From the NCBI RefSeq assembly GCF_964340395.1, contig NC_135551.1, forward strand, positions 17,803,503 to 17,856,002: a stretch of 52,500 nucleotides of DNA. The letters run 5' to 3'. Position numbers and translations under genes: made by a program. Shown here piece after piece: positions 31,801 to 46,900 of this stretch. The stretch comes from Glandiceps talaboti (taxonomy: Eukaryota > Hemichordata > Enteropneusta > Spengelidae). Position 1 is the first letter of the stretch, and each line of letters starts with the position of its first letter. The notes below the pieces were generated by a model. That model saw nothing but the letters and a program-made list of their open reading frames with translations. It was not told where the DNA came from and ran no database searches.

Positions 31801-34800
31801 TTCGTATAATATGATACGTACATCATAATAATACGCACCTGTCCTATTAAGTTTGTTGCTACAACTTTTTCCTTTAATGAGCATTTTGAATAATGAATGA
31901 CATTCAGTAATTAAGCAGTATCATACACTCTTAAATACATTAACCTAAGAAAGCACGCTTGTCCAAAAAACAAAGCCTGTTACCATAGTTTTTTAGTTTA
32001 ATGAGTTTATTATTTACATAATTAGTTATTCCCTTACGGGAGGCATTCAGTTTTATTCTGGTTCATAATGACTTGGTCACAGTACCGTAGATGTCAATGG
32101 TCGCAACATGTGCAAAACTGCAGTTTATCAGGAGCTATCGCTAGGTTGTTACCACTTCACTATTGTTTAGCAAAATTACCACAAATAAAAGGGCCTTTGC
32201 CATTTATATACGGGATTATATTAGTGCTATCAATGGGGATACTACGAGGACAATGGTGTTGTTGACGTTGTTAGCTGTATCGAGAACTAGTCTATTGAGC
32301 GACTTCATAGGTTATGGACTTGCCACTTCCTGTCGGTGCTCTAACGAAAACATCTTTCCCAGAGACATAGTCATATATAATTTTTCTATGAAAGTCTTTC
32401 AAGTGCGATTATCCAAGTTTCTCCAATGCGTCTCCGTATGTTGACTCGCTTGGTGACTCCAGCAACACCATGTTCATTTTGATTGACAAGCTTTGTGAAC
32501 TATGACCTAAATGTCAAATAGTCTACAATAAAAATATCCGTACTGTTATTGTTGAGGGCGCGGCAAGGAACAACATTCGCTCGGGCCTTCGGCCCTCGAT
32601 ATCAGTATGCGATTATAGTAGTGTTGCGCCGGGAAACACAGGGGAAAAATGGCGTGAGCGACTGTCGACAGTCTAATACATACATACATACATGCATACA
32701 TACACACATAAATGCATAATTAATTGCTCAAGTATCACATTAATCTATATTGCATCCAACTAGTATACAATCCCAGTGAAGTGGACTGTACATATCATTA
32801 CTCGAAAACAAATTTACTGTATTAAAAGTCACACTCACAATATTTCTAAAGACGTTAATTGGGAAAACACATCTTTCCCGAAATTCATAATTCTGTTATT
32901 CTGGAGATCACTGCCGGGAAAACAAAACTCATTAATAATTCCCATATAAACGCGAATTCTTTTGAGGAAATTCATTTGCAATATAGCTCACCACGGTCAG
33001 AATTATAATGATGCGTGAATACTACTGACAACACTAAATGGAAAAGCTAAACTCCAGAGAGGCATTAAAGCTTCCTTACCTATATTTTTCTATAACATGG
33101 TACATTTACATGGCTACCAAATACACAATCATTAACTATTACATGGCAGAGGGTGTATGTAAAATACCATATATCACAGCAAGCGTAAGACATCTTACGA
33201 ATTGAAACAGACTTTTGAAACAAGATTGCTTTGCAGTCAACTCCCAGGAGCTGTTATTCCCCTTTATAGAAGGGTTTTGAATATTTATCTTGAAACCATC
33301 ACTTATGAAAGTGAAAGTCCAGTCAGACTTACTTCTGCCTTTTGTTACCTTGTATTGATTACTATCAACTTACATCACGGGGTGCAGCGAGCATGTAATT
33401 GATTGGTTGATCGATTGATCGATTGAATGAATAATTGTTTATGGTGAAATAAAAACTTATTTTGTGTGTGATATTGATCAATTTACTCATTGATTTTTGT
33501 GGTGATATAAAACTTTTTTCTTCTTTCCCTGGCGACTTTTCTCTCTTTCAGCTGTATATAATTCTCTCAATATTGACTAAATAAAGACATCTTGTCCACT
33601 ATTCTCCTCATATCTATATTAAAACACCCGTAATCTCATAATTTGCACAGATCAGTTACCATGATAATTTGCTTTATCACTTATCTACTGGGTGATTATC
33701 ACACTGGACAATTCAACACTCAAACATGCCCTAACAAGGAAGACTCTTATACTAGTTAATGCATGAAGGAGTGTGACAAACTCCAGAAGAAAGGAGATAA
33801 AGTGTCAATGTAACTGATTCCTCGGCAATTATAAGATTATGGGGGGTTAATTTAAATGAGAGGAAAAATGGGCAAGATGTCTTTATTTAGTAAATAAAGA
33901 GAGAATTGCATACAGCTGAAAGAGGAAAAAGTAGCCTGTGAAAGAAAAAAAAATATATCACCACAATAATCAATTGATCAAATGATCAATTGATCAATAT
34001 TACACAAAATATGTTGTATTTCACTACAAAAATTGTAAGGAAGCTCTATTTCATTTGATATTTGTTCGGCTATTTTGGGAATTCCTTCTGTGGTCTATGA
34101 AAAACCTCTTGTGACGAAATCACATGATATTCTAATATTCAAAAAATTAGACAAGCTGATGAAAGCCGTTGTTGTGTAAGTAGTAAGTAGTCGTGTGAAG
34201 CCAATCTTGAGAGTAGAACATCTGTTGAGATCAAGCAAACTGTAACCTGTTCAGCTCAGTGGATGTAAACACTATGACGCTTTTAGAATAGTACAATGTG
34301 TTGCTCTCGTTATCTGATGCTCGCACCTGAAATCATTTATGCGTTTAAAACTATTATTTAAATCAGCTTAACTTGAAATACTCACAGGAACTTCAGTCTC
34401 CCCATACCAATCAAAATATGACGTGATATTGTAACCAATCTGTTGTTTGACAAAATCCTTCAAATTAAATGATAAGGAGAATTGAGATGAGTTAGATGAA
34501 GATATTTGAACAAAATGGTAGATTAAACACACTTTAAATATGAAATGATAGATCTGAACACTTACAGATATAGAAGATTTCGTAGACCTTGAAATACATC
34601 TGGAAATAAATGTGTTAGGCCATTTTCTGAAAGGTTCCTGCAAAAGATATGCAAATATGAGTTATAAACATGGCATAAAGTAAGCGAAAACAAGGCAATC
34701 ATATTGAACATTGCGAGTGACTTCTGAACACATGAGGAGCTACATGCACACTAACAAAAATGTACTGATTGGGTGCAAATATCATATTTCAAGTATTCTT

Positions 34801-36595
34801 AAGCTTCATGGCAACTGTTTAGCATTTGGGTAATTGAGGCTCATTGAACTTCTGGTAAAAAGTGTTTGCTATTGGAATGTTTTATGCAACAATAATAACT
34901 CTTTCCATAAAATATTATTGGGGGGGGGGGGTTATCATGTACTAAAGGTAGCTGGGGCGGAATATTTAGTAGTTTAGTAAGATAGCAACAATATTAATTA
35001 ATGTGATATTAACATTACGTTATATGACATATGATTGTAGATAATGAAATGAGTGTGATTTCCAAACAGTACGTCGTTCACAAAATAGTTTCTGGAGTAA
35101 GATTAGAGACACACATGCAATCGCAATCAGAGACACTCCATCAAAATTACAGACTTTTTGCAACAAATTGAACAATTATACTTACAAGTGACCCAAGTAT
35201 CCAAAACCATGAAATGTTGAATTCTTGAGAATTTCCATCAAATTTATATTAATAGCGACCCTGTGAATAAAAATAAAAATGATAAAATTCAAAGCCATAT
35301 GTCACATGAAGCATCATTTCGTATTGTTGTAAGATTAAGACATAGAACTTGTGTATATCAAGTTTTGCATTTTTTGACAGATTAAGCCCATTGCCTTTGG
35401 TACAGTATATTTTGCTTTCTCTAGTGCTCCAAAAATGAAACAATTTGCTTTTCGCTCGTGATGTTCCACAAAATAGACAGGGAAAAAATAACACAGAGAG
35501 AACCCAATGCTAGTAAGTCATATACATTCCACTTAGTGAAATATAAATGTCAAAATCCAAAGTTGGATTGTCTGAAGCAACATAATGTGTAGTTATTCTG
35601 TAGATATTTCCATTTTTCCATTTACAATAGTATGGAATACCGCCCTCCAAGGAAGTTTTAAGTGAGATTTGTTCGGTTTTTTGAAGTCTACCAACAAACC
35701 TTCCCGCATGGGGACAGCAAAGAAAAGAATTTAATAGACTTGGTCTAATAATAAAAAAAATGCATTAAGAATATGAATCATGAATGTTTAGAGCTAAGTT
35801 ATTGTAGAAAGAGCGTTGGATGAACGATCAAATGGGTTTCTTGATAAGTAGCAAATAACGGTAGATGGTGTAACATTTCCACCACAATTGAACTATATGA
35901 ATAAACATTGAATACCACTTTGGTTACTCACAGTGTTCTTAAATCTTGATTCAAGCTATCAAAAGTAGTTAGTGACGTATTTTGACAGACCATTTCAAGA
36001 TCAATGCATGAGCATCCGTCAGGACAATTGGTGTCTATGAAGGAATATAAACCAAATATACACTTGTCAAACCATAATAAATACATTAGGCGTGCACTCA
36101 CACAATAAACAAAATGTTTACTCACTGCAATAAAGTTCGTCATCTCCATTGACACAGTGTGGAGTACCGTCACATATATACGTTGGACTTACACACACTG
36201 TACCATTTCTGCACTTGTATGATCCAGTGGGGCATTTGAATTCATCTAATGAGATATGGCATAAAATGAGAAAACGGGTAATAACTACACATATCAGAAC
36301 GTAAATTGCTGAAACACAGCATGTAAGTTTAAAATGATAGCAGATTCCTTTGAGCTGGTTTAATGAAAATGCACTCACACTTGTTTGGTCGCTGCAAATC
36401 ACCACAAGGTGTATATGCCATGTGTTATGGAGAGAATTACAAGGAGGGTACAATAATGTACACACTTAGATTGTAGTGAATAACACGAATATACGCACTT
36501 TGACTTTGTAGACGAATACTCGTCGACCATAGTACATGCATAATAAATTAGTAGAAAGTCCAGGTTAGAGAGAATGTAATTAAATGAGTGATACG

Positions 36596-36654
<59 letters not shown>

Positions 36655-38363
36655 CATTGTTTGTGTTTGCTGATGTTATTTTAACTTTTGTATTATATAA
36701 AATCACATGAATTTATGGTGTACTACGATGCTGCCATGGTGTACGACTATGTTACCGTATATGCAGTTGGTAACAACAATAGAGTAGGCATTATATTTCA
36801 ACTCTAGCTACATTATATTTTACTAAGATTTGCAATCCATGTTCACATTCTAGTGTAGAAGGGAACAATCATAACTATCGGATCCCCTGAGCAGAGAGAA
36901 TGTTATAGTAAACATGGTTTAGCGTGAACAAGAACTCACAGCAACTGTATGAGTCTTCATCTTGACCATCTAAACAGTCTGGTATTCCATTACACAGTCT
37001 ATGAAGTGGTATGCAATAACTTTCAGTACATTTGTAAGTGTAAGCTGGACAAACAAAGTCACCTGCTCCGAAGAAATGATGTAAAAATGTATGAGACACG
37101 TGCCTAGATCGAAGTACACAGAGAACAACAAGTTCAAGGATATGGATTTCACTTGTTGTTGCAGTTTAGAAGGTATGTAAGTGGCGTTACTTTCACATTA
37201 AACATGGTGTATGATAGACTTGCCTCAAGGCATGAAATGAATTTCCATAAATGTTAAAACCAAGTTTGTCGAGTATCTTTGCAAGGAACATAATGTTTTG
37301 AAGAAAATCTCAAAGTTGATATTTTTGTGAGACGGCTAAGACGATGAATGGTGTAGGATCAGTAGTAGGTACGTGATGTAAGTCTCTATGTCTTAAAGGG
37401 TCTGCCAGATGAAGGGGTTACTGCTAAACGGGCCTAATGACGAAAATATCATAGTGAGAAAAGGCAAAAAAAAATAGGTTTAGGCAGAAGGCGAGTATGG
37501 CCCTAAGCCAAATGTACAGCACGGGTTTCTTTCCAATAGTATGATGAAAGCTCATCTGTGCATAAGTTCAGTCTAAGTTAAGAGGTTTAACTTCGTATTG
37601 CACCAAAATTTAATTAGCTTTATACCAAAGCTTTCTCCATGTATCCACCATGATTTGCCGTTGACCCTAGTGACTTACTTTGGGTACCCGCAGTTAGCAA
37701 GCCAATGGCACTGCTTACATGTTCCAGCTCCCTATTGAGGTTGTCCTTTTTAGACACTATACTCTCTGCTCTGTAATATAGAGTCCGGACTACCCCTCAC
37801 TTGTGTTGTAACGGATGGTTCGAACAGAAATGAAGATACTGATCAGTATAGATGGGTTAACTATATACACTAGTTGATAGATGGCCATTGGGGTCTCGAA
37901 TAGTAAGGGTGTCAAGGAACGGCAATGTGTTGTCTACCTCTTCTACGGTGAACTTGATATGAGGTCAATACTGTTGAGATGGTTGGTAAATTCAGTTACA
38001 GTTTCTTGATCTTAGAGTGTACATCATCCACATACCGAAACCACCACCCGGGGGTGGGGAGCTGTGGACAATGCCTTCTGTTCAAAGTCCTCCATATGCA
38101 AGTTGCAAACTATAGGGACACAGGTGACCCCATAGCTGCTCCGTGAGTCTGGAGGTAGTAAGTACCATTGAATACAAAATACGTGCATTTCAAACATAGT
38201 TTCACAATTCCGTCGATGTCATATTGTTCATTACGCATAGTGTTGCGCCTTCTTCTAAACGTCTCTCATGCATAACTTCAATTGTCTGAAGTCACGCATG
38301 CGTCGTGACTTCAGAAAACACTGACGAAGCCATGATTGATACCTGGCGAAAGCTCTGGTAAGC

Positions 38364-38398
<35 letters not shown>

Positions 38399-41300
38399 CT
38401 TATTTATTAATCTTTCATATACAGACACCATTTCAGTGCATTAGCGCTGTTCTCCCAATGGAACCTGTTGCAAGAATACGTACACTATAGTGAAATACCC
38501 GTTTCCCATATTCAGTTTTAATTGTAGGAATGTATATGCTACCTTTACTGGCCTATCTTGTGCTACGAATATGAATTTGGTTGGAAAGATTGAACATTTC
38601 AGTGAGGTAACTAGGTGCATTACCGGTTTTGGATTTGTAGACTAGTACTGTTGCCAGTTGGCGCTTCCATCTAATTTGAGGGCTGACCCAACCCAAGTTT
38701 TCATAAATCCAACCCGTACTAGTATCACGGGAACTTCAAGAAGCAGTCGACCAGCTCGTTTATGGAGGAGATCAAGTGTCTTCAAATACTTTTGATTCGT
38801 ATTACACCATACATTCGCAGCATAATCGAAATAGGGAAGGACAAAGGTACTGAACATCATCTTCCTAAGTCCCAACGACAAAAAGTGTCAGATTCTAGAA
38901 GTAGACCAAGTTTTATAGATATTTTAGTAGAAGTTTGGAAAATATGTGTTGAAAATTTCAATTTCGAATCCAGCCAAACCCCTAAATATTTGAAATCAAA
39001 TACTTGCTCTACTAGGTCTACCTGTATTCGAATTTGCAAAACTGAATTTAGTTTTAGTCTTTGAGAAGAACTGAAAAGCATGGTCTTGGTTTTACTTGTA
39101 TTCAGTGTTAACTTTTTTGAGTCAAGCCAGGCCTTGACATGCATTATATCCTCTGTAAGTGTCACTTCAATATCTGCAGCTGATTTGCTTGAATAGAAAA
39201 TAGCTATGTCATCTAAATTTTGATGCAATACTTATAAACTTATTAACTTGGGTTTCTTTCCGTTATGTCTTCACTGTTACGTCTTCACTGAGGGTGGTTT
39301 TTGGTGAGGTCAGAGAAGAAACAGTTATTATTGGAACATATCCAGGATTTTTAGAAATATGTCATTGTCGATAAATAACAAACCCCTGTTTTGTTCACTA
39401 GGCCTTTCTGACTCTGAAGCAACTTTACTCTGTTCTTGCCTCGTTATCGTTCAGAGTAGAGGGCGGCCTGTTGTAAGATCAGAAATCACACTTGCACAAA
39501 ATTCAAATTGTTAGAAGCCCTTTTGGCACTAACCCATTCATATGCAAAAAGATTAATGTCGGCAATAGACACAATATCAAGAGAAATTGTTGTGACAAAT
39601 GGCATAATTCATATTCAATAATGCTATGAAACAAACTCGCATGTGCATGCTTCCTATAGCTATAGTATGTCATATTTGTACCAGGTTTGTATCAAATCTG
39701 CTATCACACATATATAATACTATCCATGGACAGATGGATGGATGGATGTATGGATGGATGGAACCCGTTGTAGTGGTATCACTCCTCAGCCGTGTTAACA
39801 AGAAGGAATGGAAAGGCTGGGGTGTAAAAAGTTTGCATCAACTCACTGCAATCATTGATACTGGAGGCATCCCGACATCCAGGTGAATAACCATATTGAT
39901 CAATATCATACAGGCACCAATATATCTTATCAATACAGACACCATTTCGACATTTCATCTCCATCTCGCCACACGATCCACCTCTAATCTTACTGTTTAC
40001 TGCAAAAAGATGCCATATCCATAAAATGACACATTTCTTTTCATGTATATAAACCATAGTTAATATTGTGTATCTTACTTTTAGGCATAATAAAACAATT
40101 GTGTGGTTCCGATTACGCTCAATTTTAGAATAGGTGGGGTAGGTAGACTTTCCATCTTATCTTATTATATAGTTTTTCTATGTGAGTGTCTAGTTCAGGT
40201 TTTCTATTGTTTTTCATATCGTCTCTGTGTTAAGCATGTCTTCCTATCAGATGTACAGCCATTATAGATTGGAAGAACAGTTTAAGAATGCCCTTTTAAA
40301 ATGATGGCAGTTTTTTCATCCACTATTTCTCGTAAGACTTCATAAGCTTTGCGATTTTATTATTTTTTTCTTGAATACCTTTTAAAAAAAGTTTATCACC
40401 GACAGTGAAAAGCTAGATGGGTTCAGGTAATTGGAATAAAAAATTACCCTTTTTAGGCCTTATCTGCCGGGTATCAGTTGAAATACCAGATATCGGAAAG
40501 TCAAATTTGAAAAGATTTACTTTGATGGGGAAGCGATTTTGTGTTTTCCCTTCATATTGTAAATTTTCCATTTTACATACATCCAATGCAGTCTATTCAA
40601 TTGCTAATTTCACTGTTCAGTTTGGGCAACTGGATGTTCCGTTCATGGAAATAGAAGAATCAAGCAAAGCAAACAAGGTTGGATTTGGTGTTTAGCTAGT
40701 TTGACATTGACAAGTATTGGGGGTATAAACGATAAATAGTTAAATTAGTTTGCATACATTGATATATCATGACTGATGACCGTTTGTACATTACCGTTAA
40801 GCGACACATTGCCTGTTGTGTTGTGTTGGAACCATGCTGGAGATTGACATATCATTGGTATGTTTCTATCAGTCACTCTCTCTCTATTGTTTGTTTTATT
40901 TTTTTGTGATGAAGCTAAAGTAATTAGTTTGATAAAGCTAAGAGAAGTAGCGAACCTACAACAACAGTAATGCAACCATTCAATAAAATATAACGCATGC
41001 ACAATGGTCCAACTGTAGGATGACATTCAGTTAGTTAGTTGGGGTAAGTATTTTACACAGTGATAGGCAATTTCAAATAACAATGTAGCGAATTGTAGTA
41101 ACCTACCACAGCCAACTTCATCTTCAGATTCCCCATAATCACAATAAACACAGTCAGTGATTCCATCACATCGAAGAGAAGGTGCAATACATGTACCATC
41201 AAGACATTTTATCGCGTTACATATTTCTGGTAATAAAAACAAGTGTTACACAAATATTAGGAAATTGCAATTAATGCAACTAACTACCAGCAAGTCATGA

Positions 41301-43249
41301 CCAAAATGTTTTCAACTGTTACAAGATATAACACTTCTTCATAGAAGACATCCCATCTACAACCAATACGTGTATATTTAAAAACCATGACAACAATGTT
41401 GGGATGTGACAAAATGTACAAATAGTTTTTTGGGGGTTGGCAGGATGTCTTGATATTTAGCATAATTTGCCTTATGCAACGTCGTACTATAATATGTTTG
41501 AGATTGGCAGGATTTCTTGATATTTTTTAGCATAACTCTCCTTATGCATCGTCTTACTATAGTATGTTTGAGGTTGGCAGGATTTCTTGATATTTTTAGT
41601 ATAACTTTCACTATACTCATTATATAACGTCTTACTATAGTATGTTTGAAGTTGGCAAGATTTCTTAATATTTGTTTCTGTAATTGGGGAGACTTAATTT
41701 TATATTTTCTTTGTCAATTTCTTTCCTTTACAACAACCTTTAATAATCATCTGTTGATTCTATGTAATTCTGTTTGTTGTAGCCTCCTGGGTATTGTCTC
41801 AGTGTAGCAATCCTCTGGTTATTGCCTTTGGTTTTGCCTTTATAGTTGTGACTTATTTGTGTATATGTTTGCCTTTGTTTTTATCAGATGGTCAGGTATT
41901 TGTCAAGCTGAGCCCGGCATTACTACCAGACTCGGCAAATTCATTTAACCGAGACTCTTCCACCATGCATATGTTTGTTTTCATTGTTTGTTTGTTTGTT
42001 TGTTTGTTTGTTTGTAAGGGTTCTGCCAAGCATGAGAGTAGTCGTGGTCGCTGATTAAATTTATACTAATGTGCATAATTAGTAGTTATGACTAAATCAG
42101 TGATACAATCAAAGTACATAATATATTGACAAGTAGGACTCGTGGCCAAATAAAAATGTTAGTTTATTTCTCACCCCAGTAAGAATAAGTAACTCTTAAC
42201 CTGGTCATTAGAAGTTGATTTTTTTCAATCAGTGTTTTCGATAAGTTTTCTTAAGAAAGCTGAAATTATTTCAAACTTAATTTCAACAGACGTGTAGCGT
42301 TACAAAACACTAAATGTTTGTGTACACCTACATGAAAACGTCGCATCTGGCCGAAATCTCGTAATAAATGAGACTTGCCATAGTTTACTATTGAGGACTT
42401 AAAACCTCGCAATAGTCTGTCATGTCATCAGCCGCCATATGGGAAAGTACATCCATTTACAGTTGGTAGAAATAGGAACTGAATGTCCAACGACTAACTA
42501 AAAGTATTTTAGAGTAAGATAAAATCAATGCATGTATGGCCGGAAACTTTGTTGAAACAAGAGATGGGACAAAAATACATTCGAGTAGTTTCCTTCTATA
42601 AACTGCTAATGACGATGCTAGTTTTCACTTGGCACTGCGCAATCATTTGTTCCTACAAGTATCAATTAATACTTTGGTTAATCGAAATCTTGTCATTGTT
42701 CAAAGTGTCCTTGTGGAAAAGCCTGTACATGTGTCCCTCGGTGACAGTGCAACCAATGTTTGAATTTTGAAAACGTCAGTGGACGATTCCATTATTACTC
42801 GGTGATTACCATTTACCTATATTTAGCAAAGATAGATGTTTAACTACAAATATGTCCACCTCTATTAAATTTGTATATCTCGTAAAACAAACTGATGTGC
42901 ATATGTCCCATGTGATATGTCACATTTGTACCAGGTTTGAGTGAAAAGGGGTTTTGCATGTCAGAGAAATGACGTATTACAGATGGACAGACACACGTAC
43001 TGACAGATAGCATAGACGGATGTATGGATGGATGGACAGACACACCGAATCAATTGTAATGGCACTAAAAACAAAGACAGTTTCAGAGTAAAATATAAAT
43101 CTTAATATATACATAAAAATGAAAGATACATACATACAATATATATATTTAGACTCGTCTTCTTTCATTTTTATTTATGTATGATAGCTCTCCAAGGTTA
43201 TCGAGCACTCTACTTGGCGAAAGAAGAATAAAACTCTATGTATTTAATC

Positions 43250-43284
<35 letters not shown>

Positions 43285-43342
43285 TTACGCTCTGCCACTG
43301 CGGTATAGAGCACTGTCTTATAGCAGATTGATACTCACCGTG

Positions 43343-43431
<89 letters not shown>

Positions 43432-43821
43432 TGATTGTGTACAGTTAATTTCATCCGATCCATCAGTACAGTCTGTTTTTAAATCACATTGGTCATTGAT
43501 GTTTATTACTTTGCCATTTGAGCACTTGAACTTCTCTGTTGCATTACCAATTGAAAAATCTACTCGATAATGAATAAGAATAGACAGGGTTATGGTTGTA
43601 CATATTTTCGCATTTGTCCTACCATAATATTGTATTTCACTTCATGAAATTATCTAAACCAGGAAATGTTTGTAGACCTGAAACAAAGACTCAAATACCG
43701 AATACAATATACATGAAGTCAGATATAATGTTGTTTGAAAGTGTATGATAGTTTATGAGCACATCCACGCATTTCGACTTCTGTCATATATGCCAATTGA
43801 TTGTTTGTTTTTATTGTTATA

Positions 43822-43912
<91 letters not shown>

Positions 43913-46900
43913 TTGTTATTATTATTACAAGTGAAGGGGTTTAAATATTATATAATAATAAAGCATTGTGTGGGAGACAATTTAGAGGAATGGTGCCTTT
44001 TGGTCCTATTGTCAATAAAATGTATCCGTTTGAGCATATATTTGTTATGCCGGCTCATATTTGCTATTTGCTATGCTGGCTGACGTTTGAGGGTGCCCTT
44101 TCAAAACTTTATCTGTACATACTTAATTCTGCATTCAATTTGTGAGAGTCTAGAATATAATAAAAGTGATTTCAAAATTGCATTTCAGGAAAATAAAAAA
44201 ATATTATTAGGATGAAGTTTATACATTGCTGGTCAAACCTCGTAGCATATGATTTCAGAGCCACGTTTACATATAAACACACCCTGTCTCGTGTCTTCTA
44301 CCTACAGCACACTACTTTCTAAATATAAAGATTTACATGACAATGGAAATTCACCTGACATAAATGACGCATTAATGATATGTGTAATTGCAGGGGATAC
44401 TTGTTGTAAAAACTGCTTTATCAATACTGTTGGTATGGGGTCCTGATTAGAAGATTTAGCAGGTAACGAACTTATACGTTTCTTAACAAATTCGATAGAA
44501 ACTGGTTCAAAAGAGCCCAGACTAAAACCCGAGTTTACAAATGGATCAGATGGTAGCACAGACAACAATTTCTCGAGAATCTTGTCAATCTTACAATGGA
44601 AAAACTTTGCGAACATGTCCGGTAAAGCAATCGGGTCTAAGTCCGGTAAAGTTGAAGCCAGTGCACCCTTACTACCTGTAATGTCATCTATTATGCGAAA
44701 CAGACCTTCAGTATCAGCATCAGTGATGCGATTGCGATGATAGGACGTATGTTAATTACGTAACTTGGCCATGTACTGGTTTCTAGCCGATTTAAACATT
44801 TGTTCATGGACAACAAGACCTGTCTTCCTCCATTGCCTTTATAATTGACGAAGATTTTGACGTGCCAATAGCAATTCGTCAGTAAACCACGGAGCGCGAA
44901 CTTTATCCAGAACGTGTTTGTTGATAACAGGTGCGACCTCTTCAATGACCGAGGTCATTACATTGTTGTACACAATTAACAAGCTCAGTGACGCACATGT
45001 CAGATTCTGAAAGACCAGGAAGTGTCGATGATGCAATTTTATGTTTGATAATACCTATGTCGATGTTAGCAATTTTTCTTGAAGATCGGAGAGTTTTCCG
45101 CGGTTGTGGTCGTGTGGATACGGTTGAGAAGTGAAAAGCAGCATGGTCGGATGGCAAAAGCCAATCGGATTTGATTCCATTAATACAAGGGTCAGCTGCC
45201 CGAGTGATAATCAGATCCAATGTATGGCCTTTAGTATGTGTTGGACCAATTACATGTTGAGCGAATCCCATCGAGTTAAGCTGATCGGAGAACTTTTCGC
45301 TGTCAGTGTCTAGTGTGAGCACGATTGTCAACATGAATTTTGAAATCACCAACTATGATTAGCCTTCCCTGTGAGCAAATCACGTTCTCCAAGAGGGCGG
45401 AGAATTCCCATAAAAAGTCATTGATAGTCCCCTTTGGTGGCCGAAATACGACTACAAGGCGAATTACAGATGACGAAATGTTGAGGTTACCATCAATGAC
45501 TTCAAAATACTTAAACGACAAGGTCTTGTTTGGGATGAATTTTAAGTTAGATTTAGTGATGACTGCTGTGCCTCCACCCCTTGTTTTGAAAGTAGAACCT
45601 GATAAATGTTGTAACCACTAAGTGATGATGATACACATGCTGCAATGCTATTGTCAGATTCTTTGAACCACGTTTCAGTTACTACAAACACATCGGTCTT
45701 ATTTTGAATGAGAGAATCAGAGACAGGTTGTAACTTTCGATCCATAGATCGAGCGTTCCATAAGGTGAACTGAACATTACGAGATCTCAATAATGCTGAT
45801 TCGCGGCGTACATTAATGATGTTTGATAAATTCATTAAACGGGAACAACATTGAAGCTGACGTTTGAAGACATTCATCAGAGAGGATATACAATTATTAT
45901 TGCCTTGTAAAGATTCAGCAGGACCATTGGTAGTTTGTAAACTGTTTGATTTGAACCGTGTCGTATGTTTAAAAATGTTCGTTCGGATACCTGATCTCTT
46001 CCCTCTGTGAGTAGGTGGTCTGGTTCGTAGTCCGCATGACTTGCTTACATTTCAAACTCTTTCTGGTAATCTCTCATTGGTTGAAAGCTTATTAAACAGG
46101 TGTAACAGGTTTCTACTGTCCTGCATAATTGCGATTAACATATAAATGCAAAGAGACAACGAATAATAGTCTGTCAGTAATGGAGGTCGAAATCAGGAAC
46201 AAGCAATGAGCTACTTGTTGAAATATTGAGGCAAAGAGCACAGTAAACAAACTTAACACCAAGTTCCATGAACAACAGGTCACCTCTGTATATGTTCATG
46301 TAAGTCTTGTATAACTATGAATCCAGTAAAAGAGAGCACGGATAAGAAACAAGGTGAAATTCAGGAGCTCCGTTCTGAGGTTGCCACCAGGCGCACGTCA
46401 CTATATCTAAATAGCGAAATCTTCAGAAAATGTTGTCGGATTACTATCTCTGTTGAAAACTATGTACTCACTTTTTTTAATTAGTTCATTTTCTGTTGAT
46501 TGGGTTCATTACCATCCACACAGCAGCAGCTTTGACATCTTTCAACAAACTACACATGCTTACACAGTGTGTCATGGTGCCGTATATTGTCTACGACTAT
46601 TTTTGACTTGTAAATTAAAATTTGAACATGCTGAAGAGAACTATGGCTAGGCATGTCTTACAGTGCAAAGTTTTTGTTTTATTTATTTATTTAGTTTTGA
46701 TTTTTGACATGGGAGTGTGGCATATTCACTGTACTGTGCTATGACCATATGAAAGTGTTTTCACCGTAATGCTTGTAATTTTCCAGGTAGACACAACAAT
46801 GGCAATCATTGTTGCATCTTTTTACATTGATGGCGTCAGTGGTACATGTTATTGTATCAAAATAAAACCAATCAACTCTCGGTATTCTGCTTGGAAGTAA

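Larger units (their letters stand above)
28980..32672. mobile_element. 3.7-kb element with terminal inverted repeats, no coding capacity
   Basis: The left end starts ACTGTCGGCAGTCGCTCACG; the right end, reversed, starts ACTGTCGACAGTCGCTCACG. Similarity runs about 110-145 bases and includes GATATCGAGGGCCGAAGGCC at both ends. The copy-1 intron lacks it. Flanks are CATA repeat, so no target duplication can be defined. No transposase frame is seen, so it is a non-autonomous DNA element of unknown superfamily. A HINE-like element is nested at 30815-32065. Confidence 0.72.
23870..42455 (-). repeat. Arm 2 of a large inverted duplication
   Basis: Reverse complement of arm 1. The inner edge is near 23870, where shared sequence around TATTTCCAGG and TGATCAG stops; the outer edge near 42455 is set only by the window start in arm 1. 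It is longer than arm 1 because of insertions at 28980-32672, about 33400-34040, about 37550-39240 and about 40090-40415. Confidence 0.9.

Noticed and set aside
41378-41620. 80-codon minus-strand frame with repeated blocks
   Set aside because: Translation of the 70-75-base minisatellite.
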